Assembly (NCBI GenBank): GCA_002712845.1
Contig: PAUV01000087.1
Coordinates: forward strand, 7,155-18,968
Direction: 5' to 3'
Source: Rhodopirellula sp.
GTDB taxonomy: Bacteria > Planctomycetota > Planctomycetia > Pirellulales > Pirellulaceae
Length of the DNA stretch: 11,814 nt
Positions 1 through 6,287 of this stretch are shown here, one piece after another. Each line of letters opens with the position of its first letter. The first letter of the stretch is position 1. Position numbers and translations under genes: made by a program. The notes under the pieces are model-generated. The model saw only the letters and a program-made list of their open reading frames with translations, did not search any database and was not told the origin of the DNA.

Positions 1-1215
1 AAATTTTCCAACGTCGACCGTTGTATCCTTAGTTGCGAGCTTGGTGCGATCATTTTTGATTGAAGTGGTGAGCAGGAATGCATTTCTGGATTTGATCAAC
101 ACCCCCATACTTGCACCATCGGTCAAAAAGAGATCTCTTCCAACCAGCGCCTGATCCTCGATCACAGTACCGCCCAACATCCGGGATAACTGCGTCATCT
201 TCATGTTCAGCTGCGTTTCAAGTCGTTCAGCACTGTCATTCACAAGACCTCTCAGGGTGATCATTCGCGTGATGTCACCACCATGCTCATCAGTCAAATC
301 CTGAAACCACAAATAGTTTTGGAAAGAGCCGTACCGAATGTAGAAACAGTCCGGCGGAACCTTTGTCGCAATTGGCTCAACAACCGCAGTCTTGACATCT
401 GGGGGCACCATCTCAGGAATCCAACGCGGCGGTGCAGGAAGAGGCTCTGTCGCCAATTGTGGTGGCCTTGCTTCAACCGCAGCGTCTGCAAACATCGACT
501 CACCGACACCAGCAGCACCGCCAATCAATTTCAACGTGCTCAACAACTGGTCTTCTTCCTGCCTTGACTCGTTGTACCAGCCAGGCAGAGGTAAGCCTGT
601 GCGTCGGGCTAACATTGCGATCAGATACAGCTGCACCGCAGCTGGTTGCTCGGACGCTGCAACAAGTGCTTGTGCCGCGTTTGTGTAACCCGTCCACCAT
701 GTCTTGAGGACGCTTGCATGAACAGCCTGATCCTGTCGTGGAATGACAGAATAATTACCAACCACGCCTCGATCATCGGTGACGGTAACCGTTAGTGGCT
801 CGGAACCTATAAACAGAAAAGAAACCCGGCGAGCCACCGTCTGGCTCAATTCCTCATCACCACTGGCAAGCTCGCGAATTAAGCTGCCCACCCGATTCAA
901 GAGTCGACCTCCACCAGCTTGAGGGACTGGTCGATCAGAAGGTCGTCCAGTCGTAACCAGATCATTCGAAACAGGGTACAGAACGCGCCCATTCCCACCA
1001 CTTACTCTGAGTGCAGGAAAAGTACGACCGAACATAGCGTCGTCGAGAGGCATCTCAATCGTCGCCGCCCCAAATGGCTCGCCGACTGCTGCGGTAATAA
1101 AAATATCTTCCGCTCGCGCGCACGTGGCACATGACAGTAAGACGACGGCGATCGAAAAACAGCTGAATGAAGGCTGCTCGAATCGACCACGGGATCGCTG
1201 AGAAAAAATTCGCAT
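1..1215 (-). CDS. Secreted or envelope protein of unknown function, 5' part only
   Basis: The reading frame is open for 405 codons from an ATG at 1215-1213 to the left edge, so the C-terminus is missing. Residues 1-35 form an export signal: an Arg-rich start, a hydrophobic core at about 20-32 (SIAVVLLSCATC) and an ARA|ED signal peptidase I site after residue 35. The LLSC at 26-29 could be a poor lipobox. The mature part has a mixed alpha/beta look, a Pro-rich linker near residues 245-275 (APPRWIPEMVPPD), then a block starting near 288 with CFYIRYGSFQNYLWF, followed by a helical stretch (SAERLETQLNMKMTQLSRML). I do not recognise the family; it resembles the long exported proteins of unknown function common in planctomycetes (inference). 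No Shine-Dalgarno precedes the ATG, but the signal peptide directly after it supports this start. It is divergent from argH. Confidence 0.8.
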   Translation of the reverse strand, partial: MRIFSQRSRGRFEQPSFSCFSIAVVLLSCATCARAEDIFITAAVGEPFGAATIEMPLDDAMFGRTFPALRVSGGNGRVLYPVSNDLVTTGRPSDRPVPQAGGGRLLNRVGSLIRELASGDEELSQTVARRVSFLFIGSEPLTVTVTDDRGVVGNYSVIPRQDQAVHASVLKTWWTGYTNAAQALVAASEQPAAVQLYLIAMLARRTGLPLPGWYNESRQEEDQLLSTLKLIGGAAGVGESMFADAAVEARPPQLATEPLPAPPRWIPEMVPPDVKTAVVEPIATKVPPDCFYIRYGSFQNYLWFQDLTDEHGGDITRMITLRGLVNDSAERLETQLNMKMTQLSRMLGGTVIEDQALVGRDLFLTDGASMGVLIKSRNAFLLTTSIKNDRTKLATKDTTVDVGKF

Positions 1216-1752
1216 ATCGATTTACAATTTGAGGGTAATCGCCCAAGCAGCAGTGTTGGAACCGATTTCAGAAGACTGACTTCAGAGGAATCCGAACGCG
1301 TCAATTGAACCTTGTTATATCCCGTCTCAAGCTTGATGACGTCAGGGGTCTGTTGACCAGCATCACTAAGGCAGCTGTTTCCACTGCACAGATCATTGTT
1401 GCAGAAAATGTTGCAAAAACTCCAGTACCCGAAGCTAACAGTTGTGAACCAGCAACCAACCTCCCGCCTCATTGCCTTTAGATCCCACCTCCTTGCCCTT
1501 AAATCACCGACGGCTGGCTGAAACATGGATCGACCTGATCACACGCTAACTCCTGCCCAGAGCCCTCCCATGAATCCGCATCAAAATTTGATCGCGAATG
1601 CCGTATCATGGAAAACTCTGAGCGCCGAGCGTTCTCAGGTTTCTCGATGAGCGGGGTCGTCATTCTCTGCGTGTCTGGGATACTGAGCGTCTGACTGAAC
1701 GCACGAGCCCCGTGCATTATTAAGAATCCGAAGCAATTGGGACAATCGATCC
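1216..1752. other. Gene-free divergent intergenic region
   Basis: This 537-base stretch separates the left-edge gene (minus) from argH (plus) and should hold the promoters of both, although I cannot pick convincing -35/-10 boxes. A short plus-strand frame at 1525-1650 (41 codons, starts MDRPDHTLTP) has no ribosome binding site and no recognisable features, so I do not call it a gene. A hairpin lies at 1618-1638 (CTGAG-CGC-cga-GCG-tt-CTCAG, 8 pairs with a 2-base bulge), inside the probable argH leader. Two similar 20-base units lie at 1467-1486 and 1488-1507. No tRNA or rRNA is seen. Confidence 0.6.
1467..1507. repeat. Imperfect tandem repeat, two units, 21-base period
   Basis: CCTCATTGCCTTTAGATCCC (1467-1486) and CCTCCTTGCCCTTAAATCAC (1488-1507) match at 16 of 20 positions. 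They lie in the gene-free stretch upstream of argH. Two units could be a degenerate regulator site or chance. Confidence 0.3.
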
Positions 1753-3129
1753 GTGAAAAGCCCCTCCCGAAGCGGTGTTTTCCAAGCCAGCACCGATGAA
1801 CGGCTTGAAGCCTTTGCTGAGAGCATCAGTTTCGACAGTCGCTTGTATCGGCAGGATATTCGTGGTTCGATCGCTCATGCCGAGATGCTTTCCAGTGTCG
1901 GTTTATTGACTAAGGAAGAATTTACGCTCATTCGCGACACTTTGGTCGAAATCCAATCTGAAATTGACAATGACCAGCTCCCGTTTCGGTTTGAGCTGGA
2001 AGATATTCACATGCATGTTGAGCAGGCCTTGATTGACCGAATCGGTGATGTGGGGCGGAAATTACATACAGCTCGTAGCAGGAATGACCAAGTCAGCACG
2101 GATATCCGCATGTGGGTCCGCGAAGCACTCGACGGTATCGATGCGCGGCTAGAAACATTGCAGCGTGCATTTTTAAGTCGATGCGATGGCGATTTCGATA
2201 TCATTCTTCCGGCATACACGCATTTGCAGCGGGCTCAACCTGTGCTGGCCTCACACTACTGGCTTGCCTACATCGAGAAATTTCAGCGAGACCGTGAGCG
2301 AATCGCTGATTGTCGCCACAGAGTCAATCAATGCAGTCTTGGTATTGCCGCGGTCGCCGGGACAACACTTCCGATTGATCGAGAGCAGACAGCTCGCCAA
2401 CTCGATTTTGAAGGTGTCACTGCAAACAGCCTTGATACCAGCAGCGATCGCGACTTCATGCTGGAGAGTGCGTTTGTATTGGCCACCATTGCCTCCCATC
2501 TGAGTGGCTGGGCCGAGGAATGGATTTTATGGAGCACGGTGGAGTACAACTTCATCAAGATCCCACAACAGTTCTGTACTGGCAGCAGCATCATGCCTCA
2601 GAAAGTCAATCCAGACACACTCGAGCTGACTCGGGGCAAGTCAGCGCGGGTCATGGGCAACCTGCAAACGTTGATGCTGTTGGTGAAAAATCTGCCGTTG
2701 GCGTACAACCGCGATCTGCAGGAAGACAAACCACCTTTGTTTGACTCATTCGATACCGTCCTGGCAATGCTTGAACTGGCCGCGCCGATCGTATCCGGAA
2801 GCGAACTGCAACGGGAATCAATAGAGAATCGTTTGGAACGTGGCTATCTGGATGCAACAACTCTAATGGAATGGATGATTGACAAAGGCGTTCCCCAAAG
2901 ACGTGCCCATCACCTTGTGGGCGCGATCGTTGGTGAGGCGATGCAGCGAGATGTCCCACTGGCTGAACTACCATTGGAACTACTGCAAAGCCACGCGTCT
3001 GAAATTGACGCAACCGTTTTTGAGTCTCTCGGCTGCAAAAACTCAGTTGCTGCGTTTGTCAGTTATGGGTCAACGGCACCGGATCAGGTTCGACTTCAGA
3101 TTGATCGCTGGAAAACGAAGCTCAAGTAG
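1753..3129 (+). CDS. argH: Argininosuccinate lyase
   Basis: Cytoplasmic enzyme of the fumarase/aspartase superfamily that splits argininosuccinate into arginine and fumarate, the last step of arginine synthesis. The 458 residues match the usual length (about 460). Visible family blocks: FDSRLYRQDIRGSIAHAEML near 29-48, the substrate-binding HTARSRNDQVSTD from His105, THLQRAQP at 156-163, and the signature loop GSSIMPQKVNPD from Gly277, which holds the catalytic Ser. In this superfamily active enzymes are homotetramers with active sites built from three subunits. The start is GTG at 1753: the frame is closed by TGA at 1696 and has no other usual start codon between, and the ribosome binding site is weak. 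The N-terminal WGGRF of many ArgH proteins is replaced here by SRSGVF. It stands alone, with no other arginine gene in the window, and converges on the small membrane protein gene 49 bases downstream. Confidence 0.97.
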   Translation: MKSPSRSGVFQASTDERLEAFAESISFDSRLYRQDIRGSIAHAEMLSSVGLLTKEEFTLIRDTLVEIQSEIDNDQLPFRFELEDIHMHVEQALIDRIGDVGRKLHTARSRNDQVSTDIRMWVREALDGIDARLETLQRAFLSRCDGDFDIILPAYTHLQRAQPVLASHYWLAYIEKFQRDRERIADCRHRVNQCSLGIAAVAGTTLPIDREQTARQLDFEGVTANSLDTSSDRDFMLESAFVLATIASHLSGWAEEWILWSTVEYNFIKIPQQFCTGSSIMPQKVNPDTLELTRGKSARVMGNLQTLMLLVKNLPLAYNRDLQEDKPPLFDSFDTVLAMLELAAPIVSGSELQRESIENRLERGYLDATTLMEWMIDKGVPQRRAHHLVGAIVGEAMQRDVPLAELPLELLQSHASEIDATVFESLGCKNSVAAFVSYGSTAPDQVRLQIDRWKTKLK

Positions 3130-3178
3130 TGCTTGCCGGGGACCCTATGACTTGATTGCCGTAAGCCAAAGTGATTGA

Positions 3179-3514
3179 TCATCCTATAATCTGTTTGTAG
3201 CACCAGAGCACAATGGCAGCGACAAGCCCGATCAAAGCCAGCGTATAGATTATTACGATAATCGCCCATAGGAAACGCTCTGCTGTACTGAACTTTCGAT
3301 TCATCCACAGCAACGGCAACCCCAAGAAACCTGTTACAAGAAACAGGCACGCCAACACCGCAAGTTTGCTCTGAATCAGCTTTTCTGCACCACCATACCG
3401 TGCGGGTGCAATGCCAACCAAACCTTGTGCAGTCGAATCCATCTCGGCTACAGCACTTGCTGGAGTTGCTAATTGCGCCTCGATGGGCGAAGTAGAATCA
3501 TCATGCTGGCTCAC
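3179..3514 (-). CDS. Small two-helix membrane protein, coupled to the pseudokinase
   Basis: A 111-residue protein of unknown function. Residues 1-50 are hydrophilic and probably disordered (Ser/Thr/Ala-rich). Two membrane helices follow at about 51-70 and 82-105, joined by a short basic turn (MNRKFSTAER); such a hairpin would put both ends on the same side of the membrane. The start is GTG at 3514-3512, overlapping the TGA of the upstream pseudokinase gene in a GTGA arrangement, with GCAGGAG a few bases upstream as ribosome binding site. That strongly supports this start and translational coupling. The tight coupling suggests it works with the upstream membrane-anchored kinase-fold protein, possibly as a subunit or docking partner (inference). 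I do not recognise a family. Confidence 0.85.
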   Translation of the reverse strand: MSQHDDSTSPIEAQLATPASAVAEMDSTAQGLVGIAPARYGGAEKLIQSKLAVLACLFLVTGFLGLPLLWMNRKFSTAERFLWAIIVIIYTLALIGLVAAIVLWCYKQIIG

Positions 3515-5148
3515 TCTGTTGGCTCCTGCTCTTGGATACCGTTGTCGGCAATCAGTTTCTGTGCCTTTGAAACAAGTGGTGCAACATTGCCGTTGTTGCC
3601 GTAGAGATCGATGATGCTGTACCAGATTTTTCGGGCTGCGATGATATTTCCATTCTGTAGCGATTCGTCTGCCTGATCAAGTTTGCCCTGAATGATTCGT
3701 GCAGCTTCACCCTGTTCCACACCATTCTCCTCGATGCTTGCGATTTGTCTCCGTGCCAGATTCACGAATGGTTTGTAGGTGTCGTCATCAGCCAGCAGCG
3801 TCTCCATGCTGCGATAGCGATCCAGCGCGGTTGCCACGTCACCAAACTTTTCAAACTCGTAGGCTTCGGCGTAAAGTCGCTCGCCCTCATTGGATAACGG
3901 TCGGTTGACCTTTAACTTGACTTCCAAAAGGTGCTCAGCTTGAAGCATCTCCACACGGTCCAATTGTTCACGCACCCATTCAACGTGCTCTCCATCCGGA
4001 TACTTTTCGAGCATGGGAACGAGGAAACTGACCTTGGCCTGATTCAGAGCATTCCGATTGTCACGCGTTAGCAGTTCCTCTGCTCGGCCTTTCATTTGAT
4101 TTTCATTCAGTGGCCAAAGTGTGTAGGTGATCATCGAAGCAATAACGATCAACCCAAGGACAAGAACAATCGCTCGATCGTACCATTCCGGCTTGGCGAC
4201 TGTTTCACCCTCACCAACATCCAATGCCCCGTGCCCCAGCAGAATCCGGGCTTCATCTCTTTCTTTTTGGTCGGTGACATTTAGCGGACTGAACCCGTGC
4301 GAAACATGTTCGGCAACCCCGGCACGTGACATTGACCGACGTCGCACTTCTTTCAAAGCAAGTGTTACCGCAGCAGCACCATGTGGTCGATCGTCGGGAT
4401 CTTTCTCGAGCATCTGCATGATCAGCTTGTCGAGCCAGACGGGGCAGTCCATGACAATGGAAGCAGGACTCTGAGGTTTTTCGTAAAGAATGTTACCTCG
4501 CACTTCTTCGACCGAGTTACCTGAAACGACAGCCCGACCAGTCAAGGCCGTGTAGAGAGTAGCACCCAATGAATACAAGTCACTGTGAACCGAGAATGCG
4601 TTTGCATTTTCAGCCAACTCAGGTGACCAAAACGTCATTTCGTGTGGCGTTACCGCGCGATTAGTACGGTACAACGAATTCGCCCTGTCAACACGAACAT
4701 CAATCAAGACAGGACTCAACCCTGCAAAGAGCACCTTCTCTGGCTGCAGGACTCCGTACACAATTTCTTTTTCGTGCAATGACTCCAACGCACCCGTCAA
4801 CGCTTCAGCGAGATCCAAAACGGATTCCCACGAAAGACGCGAACGGCGTTCTAACTCACTGGCCAAGGTAGGCCCCTCGATGAGTTCATGAGCCAAGTAG
4901 GCATCGGTTTCCTCAAAACCACCACCGTAACAGCGGACAACGGCAGGATGTTGAATTTGCTTTAGCACATCCCATTCTGCTGCAAACGCAGAACGGGCCT
5001 CCGGCGTACCACCAAAAGGAGAGGCAAATACTTTTACAGCTACTGCTCGCTTGAGCTGCACATGAATCGCCCTCCAAACCGAACTTTGCGACGGATGGTC
5101 ACCCAGTTTCGTTTCTATCGCGAGTGGTCCAAGTCGGCTCCGAGGCAT
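3511..5148 (-). CDS. Membrane-anchored protein-kinase-fold protein, probable pseudokinase
   Basis: 545 residues. Residues 1-270 have the Hanks-type Ser/Thr kinase fold: VAVKV with the ATP-anchoring Lys39, helix-C Glu58 (FAAEW), the hinge region HELIEGPTLASEL, the APE-like WSPE (174-177), and HSDLYSLGATLYTALTGR with Asp190. The catalytic loop, normally HRDLKPEN, reads YGVLQPEK at 131-138, so the catalytic Asp is Val133, the Lys is Gln135 and the metal-binding Asn is Lys138. DFG reads DVR (150-152). The Gly-rich loop is also degenerate (LGDHPSQSSVW). Phosphotransfer is therefore unlikely; a binding or scaffold role is more plausible. A linker precedes one membrane helix at about 323-345, then a helical, TPR-like outside domain (about 350-535). 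It overlaps the downstream small membrane protein gene by 4 bases. The ATG at 5148 lacks a Shine-Dalgarno, but an in-frame stop lies 10 codons upstream. Confidence 0.9.
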   Translation of the reverse strand: MPRSRLGPLAIETKLGDHPSQSSVWRAIHVQLKRAVAVKVFASPFGGTPEARSAFAAEWDVLKQIQHPAVVRCYGGGFEETDAYLAHELIEGPTLASELERRSRLSWESVLDLAEALTGALESLHEKEIVYGVLQPEKVLFAGLSPVLIDVRVDRANSLYRTNRAVTPHEMTFWSPELAENANAFSVHSDLYSLGATLYTALTGRAVVSGNSVEEVRGNILYEKPQSPASIVMDCPVWLDKLIMQMLEKDPDDRPHGAAAVTLALKEVRRRSMSRAGVAEHVSHGFSPLNVTDQKERDEARILLGHGALDVGEGETVAKPEWYDRAIVLVLGLIVIASMITYTLWPLNENQMKGRAEELLTRDNRNALNQAKVSFLVPMLEKYPDGEHVEWVREQLDRVEMLQAEHLLEVKLKVNRPLSNEGERLYAEAYEFEKFGDVATALDRYRSMETLLADDDTYKPFVNLARRQIASIEENGVEQGEAARIIQGKLDQADESLQNGNIIAARKIWYSIIDLYGNNGNVAPLVSKAQKLIADNGIQEQEPTE

Positions 5149-5354
5149 GGAAAAGAATCGCGATTCAGAGGTTCAAGAAGGTGGATCAGACGAGGAGTGC
5201 GGTCCCAGTATACTCAGCGGACCGACCCCAACGCACCATGACAAGCGGCGAAAGTATCCACATCGCCATGAAACATCGGAAGTTCCACCAATAGCTGGAA
5301 AGGTCTCTGTCGCTGGTGCTCGCTACCTGACGTTGCTGATCACCCTCGCAACAA

Positions 5355-5380
5355 ATTCTTATCACTGATTCTTATCACTG
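5355..5380. repeat. Perfect 13-bp tandem duplication across the GrpB stop codon
   Basis: ATTCTTATCACTG occurs twice without a gap (5355-5367 and 5368-5380). The second copy contains the TGA (5375-5377, minus) that ends the GrpB-family gene, so the duplication lies just at and after the stop. The rest of 5149-5374, between this gene and the pseudokinase gene, holds no gene or strong hairpin that I can see. Confidence 0.9.
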
Positions 5381-5926
5381 ACCATCGCCCGAACGCCGAG
5401 ATGCTTCCATCTGATCCTCCAAATGGGCGAAGAAAAGTGCTTTGGCCGACTCATAAGCCGACAGTTCCCCCTCACCACTTCGCCAACGTGCAACTTTGGC
5501 TTCCTCAAATCGGATTGCCGTTTCCTTCTGATCCCGTAACCAATCTCGCATACGGATCATCCTGAGCCAGCAATCAGAACCATAAACCACAAGCCAAACA
5601 CAGTGGGTTGGATCCGGCTGAGCACTTGAGAGATGACGAGGTTTACCGAGTACGATTGGTTCGGTGGACCAATCCGGTGATTCATTGATTCTGAAATTCA
5701 GCCCCTCGATCAACTGGGCTGCCGTTGCCAGCGCGGCCTCGTTTTCTACAGCAGCAAGCACATCAACGGTTGGACGGGCGATCAATCCCGAGATTGCAGT
5801 GCTACCCACATGCTCAACGGCGGTAACCCAACCAGCACAACTTTGCAGGATACTGCTTTTTGTTTGCTGAAATTCCTGCGGCCAGCGCGGGTCATAGTGC
5901 ATTAAACGTACTTTTTGCTCTTCCAT
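5375..5926 (-). CDS. GrpB / UPF0157 family protein (nucleotidyltransferase-like fold)
   Basis: 183 residues, normal for the family (about 170-200). The N-terminus shows the usual V-x-L-x-x-Y-D-P-x-W start (VRLMHYDPRWPQEF, 6-19), followed by the signature VEHVGSTAISGL at 37-48 and ARPTVDVL at 50-57, corresponding to the family's HxGSTS(V/I)PGL-x-AKPxIDI. The middle has HCVWLVVYGSDCW and RMRDWLRDQ, matching the family's F-x-R-D-(W/Y)-L-R block. The fold is related to nucleotidyltransferases, and members occur alone or fused to dephospho-CoA kinase; the substrate is not established. No signal peptide is present, so it is cytoplasmic. The ATG at 5926 has no clear ribosome binding site. It lies upstream of the pseudokinase gene on the same strand with a 226-base gap, so shared transcription is uncertain and a functional link is not implied. 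Confidence 0.9.
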   Translation of the reverse strand: MEEQKVRLMHYDPRWPQEFQQTKSSILQSCAGWVTAVEHVGSTAISGLIARPTVDVLAAVENEAALATAAQLIEGLNFRINESPDWSTEPIVLGKPRHLSSAQPDPTHCVWLVVYGSDCWLRMIRMRDWLRDQKETAIRFEEAKVARWRSGEGELSAYESAKALFFAHLEDQMEASRRSGDGQ

Positions 5927-6287
5927 TCAAATCGTATTTCGCGAGTTCTGATGGATGGGCACCCACACATTTGGATGCATTTTCCCATGCTGCATTGTGT
6001 CAACATCGTCAAGTCACGACCGAATTCGTTGCCTGAAGCGCGACGTCGCAGCCCCTCAAACCCGTAATGCGTGGAATCAAAAGACGCAGCATGGGATGAC
6101 TCGAATGCACCAATCGAAAGCAAAAACCCGTACATCAGCACAAAAACCAGCTAAAATGGGGCTTCACCAGAGAGCTTCTGAGCAGAGACAAATTCGGGTG
6201 CCATCGAAACACAAATTCCGTCACACTCTTGCGTCCAGCTCAACTGAATGCGGGCTTTCGTACCCTCGATCGGATAACCACTAAATC
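5927..6287. other. Divergent intergenic region between GrpB-family and histidine kinase genes
   Basis: 361 bases that must carry both 5' ends. Frames exist on both strands (for example 5955-6284 plus, 5902-6141 minus), but their His/Arg/Ser/Gln-rich composition and lack of ribosome binding sites or motifs argue against coding. The main structure seen is the long-range inverted repeat listed separately. No convincing promoter boxes were found. Confidence 0.6.
5974..6112. repeat. Long-range inverted repeat
   Basis: TCCCATGCTGC at 5983-5993 is exactly complementary to GCAGCATGGGA at 6086-6096. A second, imperfect pair (GGATGCAT near 5974 and AATGCACC near 6105) lies outside it. The enclosed spacer is about 92 bases. 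It could fold as one long arm in RNA or single-stranded DNA, or be the ends of a decayed small element; no direct-repeat target duplication was seen. Confidence 0.55.

Noticed and set aside
1002..1526. 174-codon minus-strand frame
   Set aside because: It overlaps the left-edge gene in another frame; its composition is Ser/Arg/Leu-rich with no motif, while the overlapping frame has a signal peptide and ordered blocks.
3130..3178. Terminator between argH and the small membrane protein gene
   Set aside because: No stem with a T run could be found in these 49 bases.
5375..5926. GrpB-family protein as the GrpE/DnaK co-chaperone
   Set aside because: Only the names are similar; the GSTAISGL and ARPTVDV motifs are those of the UPF0157/GrpB nucleotidyltransferase-like family.
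5974..6112. Integron attC-like recombination site
   Set aside because: The outer core triplets and RYYYAAC/GTTRRRY boxes expected of attC are not seen, and there is no integrase or cassette arrangement.
5955..6284. 109-codon plus-strand frame before the histidine kinase
   Set aside because: No ribosome binding site, no motif, and Arg/His/Ser/Gln-rich composition typical of non-coding frames; it would also occupy the whole divergent promoter region.
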